Source: Actinomycetales bacterium
GTDB lineage: Bacteria > Actinomycetota > Actinomycetes > Actinomycetales > Cellulomonadaceae
Direction: 5' to 3'
Length of the DNA stretch: 8,500 nucleotides
Assembly (NCBI GenBank): GCA_012514545.1
Contig: JAAZAC010000221.1
Coordinates: forward strand, 1-8,500
A program made the position numbers and the translations under genes. This document shows, piece by piece, positions 1 through 5,994 of the stretch (position 1 is the first letter of the stretch; every line of letters begins with the position of its first letter). Below the pieces are notes generated by a model. That model was not told the DNA's origin and searched no databases. It saw nothing but the letters and a program-made list of their open reading frames with translations.

Positions 1-1051
1 CGGCCTGCGCCGCGGCGGCGGCCTCGGCGGTCCCCGGCACGGCGTGCGCCGACCGGCGCAGCCGGCCCTTCCGGTACCCGGGCGCGGCCGACGGCGCGCG
101 CCAGTACCGCTCGAGCTCGTCGTCGAGCCAGGCGAGCGTGAGCGAGCAGCCGGCCATGTCGAGGCTCGTGACCAGCTCCCCGACGTCGGGCTCGACGACG
201 GTCAGCCCGGCCTCGCGCAGGAGCGGCGCCACGGCCCCCCACAGCACGAACAGCTCCTCGTACTTGGTGCGGCCGAGCCCGTTGAGCACGGCGGCGACGC
301 GCGTGCTCGGGCTCGGCGCCTCGGCGAGCAGCCGCTCGACGAGCAGCCGCGCCAGCTCGCTCGCCGTCGCCACGGGCGCCTCGCCGATCCCCGGCTCCCC
401 GTGGATGCCGACGCCGATGCCCATGCGGCCCGCCGGGACCGTGAACAGCGGCTCGTCCGCGCCCGGCAGCGTGCAGCCGTCGAACGCGACCCCGAACGTC
501 CGGGTCAGCGCGTTGGCCCGCACGGCGACGCGCTCGACCTCGTCGAGGTCCGCGCCCGCCTCCGCCGCGGCCGCGGCCGCCTTGAACACCACGAGGTCAC
601 CCGCGATGCCCCGGCGGCGGTCCTCCTCGCCCGCGGGGGCGCTCGCCACGTCGTCGGTGACGACGAGGTACCGCGCGTCGACGCCCGCCGCCCGGAGCCG
701 GGACTCGGCGAGCCGGAAGTTCATGACGTCGCCCGCGTAGTTGCCCGTGAGCAGCAGCACCCCCGCGTCGGCGGCGGCCGCCCGCGCGACCTGCTCGACG
801 GCGTCGGCGGAGGGGGAGGTGAACACGTTGCCGACGACGGCGCCGTCGGCGAACCCCTCGCCGACGAGGCCGCAGAACGCCGGGTAGTGGCCCGAGCCGC
901 CGCCGACGACGACGGCGACCTTGCCCGCCGGCGTCGGGGCCGCGCGCACCACGCCGCCCGGCACGAGGCGGACCTGGTCGGCGTACGCGTCGACGAAGCC
1001 GCGCAGGGCGTCCTCGGCGAAGGTGGCCGGGTCGTCGCTCAGGGGTCTCAT
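1..1051 (-). CDS. DhaK-type dihydroxyacetone / ketotetrose kinase, C-terminus outside window
   Basis: Partial: 350 codons from ATG at 1051 to the left edge with no stop. In this family the DhaK domain binds a short ketose through a histidine and the DhaL domain supplies ATP. The DhaK domain fills about residues 1-332. GGGSGH lies at 50-55, GNYAGD at 103-108 and GIHGEP at 215-220. H55, D108 and H217 line up with E. coli DhaK H56, D109 and H218, the last being the covalent substrate His. After about residue 332 an Ala-rich linker begins, as in single-chain DhaK-DhaL enzymes of about 570 residues, so a fused DhaL domain probably follows off the edge. GGGSGH is followed by Tyr-Pro rather than the Glu-Pro of E. 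coli DhaK; from memory this is a trait of actinobacterial erythrulose-kinase-like proteins (LerK/DerK). It is the last visible gene of a three-gene operon. Its ATG overlaps the upstream TGA (ATGA), and GGAGGA at 1060-1055 is its ribosome site. The substrate (dihydroxyacetone, D- or L-erythrulose) is inferred. Confidence 0.9.
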   Translation of the reverse strand, partial: MRPLSDDPATFAEDALRGFVDAYADQVRLVPGGVVRAAPTPAGKVAVVVGGGSGHYPAFCGLVGEGFADGAVVGNVFTSPSADAVEQVARAAAADAGVLLLTGNYAGDVMNFRLAESRLRAAGVDARYLVVTDDVASAPAGEEDRRRGIAGDLVVFKAAAAAAEAGADLDEVERVAVRANALTRTFGVAFDGCTLPGADEPLFTVPAGRMGIGVGIHGEPGIGEAPVATASELARLLVERLLAEAPSPSTRVAAVLNGLGRTKYEELFVLWGAVAPLLREAGLTVVEPDVGELVTSLDMAGCSLTLAWLDDELERYWRAPSAAPGYRKGRLRRSAHAVPGTAEAAAAAQA

Positions 1052-1920
1052 CGGTCCTCCAGCAGCGTGGCGACGACGGAGTCGTCCTCGGCGGCGAGGT
1101 CGGCCGCCATGCCGAGCCGGTAGAGCTGCTCGGCGGCGGCCGCGACGGGGGTGGCGACGCGGGCGCGGCGGGTGAGCGCGCCGACGATGCCCATGTCCTT
1201 GGCGATGACGTCGAGGCGGGACCGCAGCTCGGGCGTGCCGCCGCGCAGGCGCTGGGCGATGCGGGGGCCGCGGTCGGCGAGCATGAACGAGGCGGCGGCG
1301 CCCCGGCCCAGCACGTCGATCGTGGCGTCGAGGTCGAGCCCGAGAGCGTGCGCGAGGGCGAGGGCCTCGGCGGCGGCGGCCGTGTGCACGCCGCAGAGGA
1401 GCTGGTTGACGGTCTTGAGCAGCTGCCCGTCGCCGACCCGTGGGCCGGCCACCGTGACGGTCGAGGCGAGCGCGTCGAGCACGGGGCGGGCGGCGGCGAC
1501 GTCGTCGCCCGCCCCGCCGACCATGATGAGCAGCGTGCCCTCGCCGGCGCGGACGGGGCCGCCACTCACCGGCGCGTCGACGACGGCCGCGTCGAGCCGG
1601 TCGGCCGCCTCCTGCACCGCCTCGGCCCCCACCGTGGACGTCACCACGACGACGGCGCCGGGCGCGAGCGTGGCGGCCGCGCCGTCGTCGGCGAAGAGGG
1701 CGGCCTCGAGCTGCGCGCCGTCGCGCACCCCGACGAGCACGACGTCGGCACCCTCGGCCGCCGCGGCCGGCGACGCCGCGGCGACGGCCCCCGCCGCGAC
1801 GGCGAGGCCCACGCGCTCCGCGGCGACGTCGAACGCGGCGACCTCGAAGCCGCACGCGGCGAGCCGGGTCGCCATGGGCAGGCCCATGGCCCCGAGGCCG
1901 AGGACGGCGACGCGGCTCAC
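1048..1920 (-). CDS. NAD-dependent beta-hydroxyacid dehydrogenase (L-threonate / tartronate-semialdehyde reductase type)
   Basis: 290 residues, the normal length for the 3-hydroxyisobutyrate dehydrogenase family, which oxidises short hydroxy-acids with NAD(P) in the cytosol. The N-terminal Rossmann domain opens with GLGAMG at 8-13. The substrate-binding signature DAPVSGG is at 115-121. The catalytic Lys is K169 in the segment KTVNQLLCGVH (169-179), and KDMG at 241-244 is the usual C-terminal helix motif. The NQLL.GVH form resembles LtnD (L-threonate 2-dehydrogenase) more than true 3-hydroxyisobutyrate dehydrogenases; this comparison is from memory. It starts at GTG 1920, whose GTGA overlaps the stop of the upstream TIM-barrel gene, with only a weak GGTGA ribosome site (1929-1925), so translation is probably coupled. 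Its TGA overlaps the kinase ATG. Exact substrate unknown; a tetronate or another sugar acid fits the neighbours. Confidence 0.9.
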   Translation of the reverse strand: MSRVAVLGLGAMGLPMATRLAACGFEVAAFDVAAERVGLAVAAGAVAAASPAAAAEGADVVLVGVRDGAQLEAALFADDGAAATLAPGAVVVVTSTVGAEAVQEAADRLDAAVVDAPVSGGPVRAGEGTLLIMVGGAGDDVAAARPVLDALASTVTVAGPRVGDGQLLKTVNQLLCGVHTAAAAEALALAHALGLDLDATIDVLGRGAAASFMLADRGPRIAQRLRGGTPELRSRLDVIAKDMGIVGALTRRARVATPVAAAAEQLYRLGMAADLAAEDDSVVATLLEDR

Positions 1921-2840
1921 CGGGTCACCGCCGCGAGGACCTCGCCGGTCGCGACCGCGAGGAGGCGGCGCAGGTAGCGGTGGTTCTCGGCCATGACGGA
2001 CAGCCCGTCGCCGCCGTAGTGCTCCACGCAGAACGGCCCGTCGAACCCGGCGGCCACGGCCGTGCGGATCGCGGTGCGCCAGTCCATCGAGCCCGCGTAC
2101 ATGGGGGCCGGCACGGCCGTCACCGCGCCGGTGCCCGGGTCGACGTCGCGGCTGTAGCTCTTCACGTGCCAGTAGTTGGCGTGCGGGGCGCAGGCCGCGA
2201 CGGCCGCCTGGAACGGCTCGACGTCGCGGTGCAGCCGGTAGAGGTTGCCGAGGTCCGGGTTGAGGCCGACGGCCGGGTGCGCGATGTCCTCGACCAGCCG
2301 GACGGCGGACGCGGCGCTGCCGAGGAGGGTGTCCTCGTACATCTCGAGGGAGAGCGCGAGGCCCACCTGCGCGGCGTGCTCGCCGAGCTCGCGCAGGCGG
2401 CGGACGGCGAGGTCCCAGTCGGCCGGGTCGTCCTTGGGGCCGTCGACGGTCCAGAACCACAGCGTGCCGCGCTGCGCCTCGGTGAGCGGGCGGTGCAGCC
2501 CGACGCTGACGACGGTGCAGCCGAGCTCGGCGGCCGCGTCGATCGTCCGGTGGGAGTACGCGAGGTTCGCGTCGCCGTCGTCGGGGTCGATGACGCTGCG
2601 CCGGATGGCGGAGACGGCGACCGGCGTCAGCCCGGTGCGGCGCAGCGCGTCGGCGAGCTCGGCGCGGCGGGCGGGCTCGAGGTCGCCGACGCGCAGCCAG
2701 GAGTCGGTGAGGTCGACCTCGGTGAAGCCCTCGTAGGCGACCTCGGCGAGGTGGGCGAGCCACGTCTCGGCGGGGGCGTCGTGGGACGCGGGGAAGGGCA
2801 GCATCGCCGCCGCGATCGGCCAGGTCTCGCTCGAGGGCAT
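1917..2840 (-). CDS. Xylose-isomerase-like TIM-barrel sugar isomerase/epimerase or decarboxylase
   Basis: 307 residues, longer than hydroxypyruvate isomerase (about 258). The fold is recognised from the pattern of the AP-endonuclease-2/xylose-isomerase-like family. These enzymes bind a divalent metal through Glu, Asp, His and Glu at the ends of barrel strands. Candidate ligands here are E166 (in LSLEMYED), D196 (in LNPDLGNLY), H225 (in YWHVKSYSRD) and E273 (in FCVEHYGGDG). The WHVKSY segment, with K227 two residues after the His, is a useful subfamily marker. First gene of the operon. The ATG at 2840 has AGGA at 2851-2848 with a 7-base spacer, inside a palindrome shared with the divergent regulator. 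Context (dehydrogenase, ketose kinase) suggests an isomerase such as 2-oxotetronate isomerase (OtnI), or a decarboxylase such as 3-oxo-isoapionate decarboxylase (OiaC). The family call is firm; the reaction is inferred. Confidence 0.85.
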   Translation of the reverse strand: MPSSETWPIAAAMLPFPASHDAPAETWLAHLAEVAYEGFTEVDLTDSWLRVGDLEPARRAELADALRRTGLTPVAVSAIRRSVIDPDDGDANLAYSHRTIDAAAELGCTVVSVGLHRPLTEAQRGTLWFWTVDGPKDDPADWDLAVRRLRELGEHAAQVGLALSLEMYEDTLLGSAASAVRLVEDIAHPAVGLNPDLGNLYRLHRDVEPFQAAVAACAPHANYWHVKSYSRDVDPGTGAVTAVPAPMYAGSMDWRTAIRTAVAAGFDGPFCVEHYGGDGLSVMAENHRYLRRLLAVATGEVLAAVTR

Positions 2841-2847
2841 GGGGGTT

Positions 2848-2857
2848 TCCTATAGGA
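2848..2857. promoter_or_regulatory. Palindrome TCCTATAGGA in the 25-bp divergent start region
   Basis: Perfect 10-bp palindrome in a short AT-rich patch between the divergent starts at 2840 (minus) and 2866 (plus). Each strand reads AGGA at a normal Shine-Dalgarno distance from its own start: 8 bases before GTG 2866, and 7 bases before ATG 2840. Alternatively it supplies two -10 boxes. TAGGAT (2853-2858, plus) ends 7 bases before GTG 2866. TAGGAA (2852-2847, minus) ends 6 bases before ATG 2840 and has TTGTGG 17 bases upstream (2875-2870). Both distances would give leaderless transcripts. It is also the obvious candidate operator for the GntR protein. The palindrome and spacing are seen directly; the roles are inferred. 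Confidence 0.6.
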
Positions 2858-2865
2858 TTTCGGCC

Positions 2866-3525
2866 GTGCCCACAAGCCCTCCGCCGTCCGGCGTGCGGCG
2901 CAGCCTGCTCGACGACGTCCACGACCGGCTCGCCGCCCACCTCGCCGACCCGGACCTCGTGCCGGGTGCGCCGCTGCGCATCGACCACCTCGCGCGCCAG
3001 TGGGGCGTGTCCCAGACGCCCGTGCGCGAGGCGCTCGCCCGTGCGGAGGCGAGCGGCCTCGTCCGGCGGGAGGCTCACCGCGGCTACCGCGTGGCCGAGC
3101 GCCTGCCCGCGGCCGAGTTCGAGCGCCTCATGGAGATGCGCCTGCTCGTGGAGCCGTGGTGCGCCGCGCGGGCGTGCGAGCGGGCCGACGACGACGACCG
3201 GGCGGCCCTGCGGGCCGCGCACGAGGCGATGTCCGCGGCTCCGACCGGCCGCGACTTCCGCGCCTACCTGCGGGCCGACATCGCGTTCCACGAGGCCGTC
3301 GCCGCGGCCGCGGGCAACCGGTTCGTCGCGGCCGCCCTCGCGCAGGCCGACGCGCACGCGCACCGCTTCCGGCGGTTCGGCGCGGGCGTCGACGACGCCG
3401 AGGAGGCCCTCGCCGAGCACGCCGCCGTGCTCGACGCGGTGCTCGCGCGCGACCCCGACCGTGCGGAGGCCGCGATGCGCGCCCACCTGCTCGGCGTGAC
3501 GCGGCGCAGCCTCGCCGGGGCCTGA
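2866..3525 (+). CDS. GntR-family transcriptional regulator, FCD (FadR) subfamily
   Basis: 219 residues from GTG 2866. The N-terminal winged helix-turn-helix spans about residues 11-78, with the typical recognition region GVSQTPVREAL (47-57) and wing around HRGYRV (71-76). The C-terminal FCD ligand domain spans about 88-212. Its likely metal/ligand residues are D138, H142, H185 and H207, the Asp-His-His-His set of metal-binding FCD regulators, which bind small organic acids. I chose GTG 2866 because AGGA at 2854-2857 precedes it by 8 bases; an in-frame ATG at 2839 would overlap the divergent gene and has no spaced ribosome site. Divergent from the sugar operon, so it probably represses that operon and itself until a pathway intermediate binds. 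Convergent with the RNA helicase gene. Confidence 0.9.
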   Translation: MPTSPPPSGVRRSLLDDVHDRLAAHLADPDLVPGAPLRIDHLARQWGVSQTPVREALARAEASGLVRREAHRGYRVAERLPAAEFERLMEMRLLVEPWCAARACERADDDDRAALRAAHEAMSAAPTGRDFRAYLRADIAFHEAVAAAAGNRFVAAALAQADAHAHRFRRFGAGVDDAEEALAEHAAVLDAVLARDPDRAEAAMRAHLLGVTRRSLAGA

Positions 3526-3530
3526 GCCCG

Positions 3531-3567
3531 GGGCCCCGACCCGGCCGGATCCGACCTAGCGGGGCCC
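3531..3567. terminator. Candidate bidirectional terminator between convergent genes
   Basis: The 30-bp gap between the regulator stop (3525) and the helicase stop (3556) holds an 8-bp inverted repeat, GGGCCCCG (3531-3538) with CGGGGCCC (3560-3567), reaching into the last helicase codons. The 21-base loop contains the smaller palindromes CCGGCCGG (3541-3548) and CGGATCCG (3546-3553). No T-run follows on either strand, as is common in high-GC actinobacteria. Placement supports a shared terminator; function is inferred. Confidence 0.4.
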
Positions 3568-5205
3568 GACCTCCCGGCGGCCCCGCGGACCGCGGTCCGG
3601 GGCGATCCGCAGCGGCCGCCCCGCGACCCGCGCGCCGCCGATGCGGCGGACGGCCTCGGGCGTCAGGTCGCGGCCGATCTCGACGAGGCTGAACGTGCTC
3701 CGGATGTCGATCCGGCCGAGGTCCGCGCCGCGCAGCCCGCCCTCGTTCGTGATGGCGCCGACGATGTGCTCGGGCCGGACGCCGTGCGTGCGCCCGACGG
3801 CGACCCGGTACCGCCGGCCCGTCCGCGCCGGCGCGGTGTGGGCGGGCTCGGCGGGCAGGTCCGCCGGCACCTCGCCGGCGGCCGCCGCCAGGAGCGCGGC
3901 CGCGAGCTCGGCCGGGTCCGTGCCCGTCGCGGCGCAGTGCTCGGCCACGGCGCGGCGCGCGAGGTCGTGGCTCGCCGGCAGGCCGGCGAGCACGCGCGCC
4001 ACCCGGTGCGCGGCGACCTGCTCGCCGGTGGGGACCGCGACCTCCTCGAGGGCGACGCGCGTGGCCCGCTCGATCGCGCGCAGGCGGTGCCGCTCGGCGG
4101 GCGTGACGAAGGTCAGCGCGCGCCCCGACCGCCCGGCCCGACCGGTGCGGCCGACCCGGTGCACGTAGCTCTCGGGCTCGGTCGGCACGTCGAGGTTGAC
4201 CACGAGACCGATCCGGTCGACGTCCAGCCCGCGCGCGGCGACGTCCGTGGCCACGACGACGTCGAGCGCGCCGGAGCGGAGCCGCTCGACGATCCGCTCG
4301 CGGTCCTTCTGGGCGACGTCGCCCGAGAGCGTCGCCGCGGGGATCCCGCGCGCGACGAGCGCGGCGCCCGTCTCCTCGGCCCCCGCCCGGGTGCGCGTGA
4401 AGACGAGGGCCGCGTCGGCGTCGTCGGTGGCGAGGACGCGGACGAGCGCCTCCAGCTTGTGGCGGTGGGGGACGACGGCGAACGTCTGCCGGACGCCGGC
4501 CGCCGTCGTCGACTGCCGGGCCACCTCGACGCGCACGGGGGCGCGCAGGTGCCGGGCGGCGACGGCCGCGATGGCGGGCGGCATGGTCGCCGAGAAGAGC
4601 GCGACCTGCCGGTGGGGCGGCGTCGCGCTCAGGATGCGGTCGACGTCCTCGGCGAAGCCCATGCGCAGCATCTCGTCGGCCTCGTCGAGGACGACGAGCC
4701 CGACGTCGGCGAGGCGCAGGGTGCCGCGGTCGAGGTGGTCGAGGACGCGGCCGGGCGTGCCGACGACGACCTGCGCGCCCGCGTCGAGCGCGCGCTTCTG
4801 CGGCAGGAACGGCGCGCCGCCGTACACCGCGGTCACCGCGACGTCGAGGCCGCGCGCGAAGCCCGCGAGCGCGTCGGCCACCTGCAGCGCCAGCTCGCGC
4901 GTGGGCACGAGGACGAGCGCCTGCACGGCGCGCCGGTCGGTGAGCCGGGCGAGCAGCGGCAGCCCGAACGCGGCGGTCTTGCCGGTGCCGGTCTGGGCGA
5001 CGCCGACGAGGTCCCGGCCCGCCATCAGCGGCGGGATCGCGCGCTCCTGCACCGGGGTCGGGCGCACGAAGCCCAGGTCCAGGACGGTGCCGAGCAGCGG
5101 CTCGGGGACGAGGTCGGCGAGGTCGCGGGGCGCGCGCGGGGGCGCGTCCGGCGCGGCGGGGGTGGGCACGGCAGGGGGCACAGCAGGGGGCACAGCAGAG
5201 GTCAC
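3556..5205 (-). CDS. deaD: DEAD-box ATP-dependent RNA helicase with DbpA-type RNA-binding domain
   Basis: 549 residues. An ATP-driven RNA unwinder of the CsdA/DeaD type, typically acting in ribosome assembly, mRNA decay and cold adaptation. Motifs in order: Q motif PTPVQ (49-53), Walker A AQTGTGKT (70-77), PTREL (101-105), TPGR (150-153), DEAD (174-177), SAT (205-207), ATDVAARGLDV (319-329) and HRVGRTGRAGR (349-359). A DbpA-like RNA-binding domain covers about 466-535, and a short Arg/Gly-rich tail ends the protein. The tail is brief compared with the long basic tails of many homologues. The N-terminus (4-15) is an Ala-Val-Pro-Pro repeat. GTG 5205 is the most upstream possible start, since an in-frame TGA lies at 5241-5239, but its ribosome site is poor (GGGA at 5214-5211), so GTG codons 5 or 9 remain possible. 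It stands alone, convergent with the regulator. The deaD symbol follows the family; csdA would be equally apt. Confidence 0.93.
   Translation of the reverse strand: MTSAVPPAVPPAVPTPAAPDAPPRAPRDLADLVPEPLLGTVLDLGFVRPTPVQERAIPPLMAGRDLVGVAQTGTGKTAAFGLPLLARLTDRRAVQALVLVPTRELALQVADALAGFARGLDVAVTAVYGGAPFLPQKRALDAGAQVVVGTPGRVLDHLDRGTLRLADVGLVVLDEADEMLRMGFAEDVDRILSATPPHRQVALFSATMPPAIAAVAARHLRAPVRVEVARQSTTAAGVRQTFAVVPHRHKLEALVRVLATDDADAALVFTRTRAGAEETGAALVARGIPAATLSGDVAQKDRERIVERLRSGALDVVVATDVAARGLDVDRIGLVVNLDVPTEPESYVHRVGRTGRAGRSGRALTFVTPAERHRLRAIERATRVALEEVAVPTGEQVAAHRVARVLAGLPASHDLARRAVAEHCAATGTDPAELAAALLAAAAGEVPADLPAEPAHTAPARTGRRYRVAVGRTHGVRPEHIVGAITNEGGLRGADLGRIDIRSTFSLVEIGRDLTPEAVRRIGGARVAGRPLRIAPDRGPRGRREVGPR
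5167..5202. repeat. Three tandem 12-bp units in the helicase N-terminus
   Basis: The plus strand reads CACGGCAGGGGG (5167-5178), CACAGCAGGGGG (5179-5190) and CACAGCAGAGGT (5191-5202). The first two units differ at one base; the third is more diverged. On the coding strand they give the Ala-Val-Pro-Pro repeats at residues 4-15. The unit is a multiple of three, so copy changes would alter tail length without a frameshift. Confidence 0.7.
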
Positions 5206-5306
5206 GGAGGTCCCGTCGTCGGAGGAGGCCCGTCCCGATCACTCGGCCGGCGAGTCCGGCTGCACACCTCGCGCTCACGGCGCGACCCAGGGGAGAGGGC
5301 CCGCCG

Positions 5307-5312
5307 AGTCTA
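5307..5312 (-). promoter_or_regulatory. Candidate -10 box for the RNA helicase gene
   Basis: TAGACT on the minus strand fits the TANNNT -10 pattern common in actinobacterial housekeeping promoters. No clear -35 box is visible 17-18 bases upstream. If used, transcription would start near 5300 and give a 5' leader of about 95 bases. Long leaders are known for cold-shock helicase mRNAs. The leader contains a small stem ACTCG/CGAGT at 5241-5255. Position and role are inferred. Confidence 0.35.
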
Positions 5313-5371
5313 CGGGTCCTGGGCCGTCGGCGCTGCGACGCCCGTCACAGTGCGGGGAGCAGACTCCCGCG

Positions 5372-5390
5372 CGCCGGCGCCCCGCCGGCG
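5372..5390 (-). terminator. Candidate hairpin terminator after the NifX-like gene
   Basis: CGCCGGCG occurs at 5372-5379 and 5383-5390, separated by CCC. Each copy is self-complementary, so the pair folds into an 8-bp stem with a 3-base loop starting right after the TGA at 5393-5391. A second hairpin, GGGAG (5355-5359) with CTCCC (5364-5368), follows. No U-run is seen, so termination is probable rather than certain. Confidence 0.45.
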
Positions 5391-5717
5391 TCAGGACGCC
5401 GCCGCGACCGCCGCCGCCCGCGCGTCGCCGCTCGCGCCGAGCACGACGCGCACCCCGAGCCTGCCCATCGTGTGCTGCATCGGCGGGCCCATGTGCCCGG
5501 TGACGATGACCTCGACGCCCTGCTCGCGCAGGAACCGCACGATCCGCGCGTGGTGCGAGCCCTCGCCGCCCTCGTCGTGCAGGCGGTCCCACGCGACGTC
5601 GTGCTCGGTCCAGCGCACGACGGCGCCGCCGGCCACCTCCGCGACGGCGACCCGGGGCGCGCGGCCCCAGCCGCCGCCGACCTGTCCGTCCGGGCTGACG
5701 TTCACGCACACGATCAT
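5391..5717 (-). CDS. NifB/NifX-like dinitrogenase FeMo-cofactor domain protein
   Basis: 108 residues, a single stand-alone domain of the family that includes NifX, the NifB C-terminus and the archaeal MTH1175 protein. Members bind iron-sulfur or iron-molybdenum clusters in nitrogen fixers; the role of stand-alone forms in other bacteria is largely unknown. Seen here: N-terminal strand MIVCVNV with C4, the segment RIVRFLREQGVEVIVTGHMG (59-78) and GPPM (77-80), followed by a helix and a last strand at about 88-94 (LGVRVVL). Ribosome site: AGGAGG at 5727-5722, 4 bases before ATG 5717 (GGAGGA at 5729-5724 gives 6). The next gene on this strand, the RNA helicase, begins 185 bp downstream beyond hairpins, so it is probably monocistronic. 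No other nif gene is visible, so nitrogen fixation is not implied. Confidence 0.85.
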   Translation of the reverse strand: MIVCVNVSPDGQVGGGWGRAPRVAVAEVAGGAVVRWTEHDVAWDRLHDEGGEGSHHARIVRFLREQGVEVIVTGHMGPPMQHTMGRLGVRVVLGASGDARAAAVAAAS

Positions 5718-5994
5718 GGGGCCTCCTCCGTCGGTCACCCGCCCACGGTAGGCGGCGACGGCGGCACCCGGGGTGGGACGCGGGGCCGGGCGCCTCCGGG
5801 CCGCCGCCTCCGGAGCCGTCCCGGGTGCTGAGACGGTTCTCCCGGCGATCGCCGTTCGTTCGTGCGGGCCGTCGCCGCGGTCGGGACCATGGGCCCCCGG
5901 ATCACCCGGTCGGGCGTCCCGAGAATGAGGCGTTCCTGGGCTGTGCCGCCCACGTCGGCGGCCGCCGTGCTCGACGACGAGAGGCGCCACGCAC
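5718..5994. other. 277-bp divergent intergenic region with palindrome and weak promoter signals
   Basis: Lies between the start of the NifX-like gene (minus) and that of the flavoprotein (plus), so it must carry promoters for both. For the minus side, TACCGT at 5750-5745 fits TANNNT and would give a leader of about 20 bases, but no -35 is apparent. For the plus side I see no convincing -10; AGAGG at 5980-5984 lies 10 bases before ATG 5995 and is the likely ribosome site. A perfect palindrome CGGCGATCGCCG lies at 5843-5854. I see no credible gene here. Confidence 0.5.
5843..5854. promoter_or_regulatory. Perfect 12-bp palindrome CGGCGATCGCCG, possible operator
   Basis: An exact dyad in the middle of the divergent intergenic region, centred on GATC, roughly equidistant from the two start codons. 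The position suits a regulator of either gene, but no cognate regulator gene is visible in the window. In DNA this GC-rich, such palindromes also arise by chance. Confidence 0.25.

Noticed and set aside
2839..2841. ATG at 2839 as the start of the GntR regulator.
   Set aside because: It would overlap the divergent ATG within a shared CATG, and its purine stretch lies only one base before the start. GTG 2866 has a well-spaced AGGA.
1048..3486. An 812-codon open frame on the minus strand covering the dehydrogenase, the TIM-barrel gene and the regulator.
   Set aside because: Only the last 290 codons match a family (the dehydrogenase from GTG 1920). The rest is Arg/Pro/Gly-rich shadow translation of the TIM-barrel and regulator genes.
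3128..5278. A 716-codon minus-strand frame overlapping the RNA helicase.
   Set aside because: Composition is extreme (Arg, Ala and Pro runs) with no domain motifs, while the overlapping frame carries every DEAD-box motif.
3766..5751. A 661-codon plus-strand frame opposite the helicase.
   Set aside because: Antisense shadow typical of high-GC DNA; no recognisable motifs.
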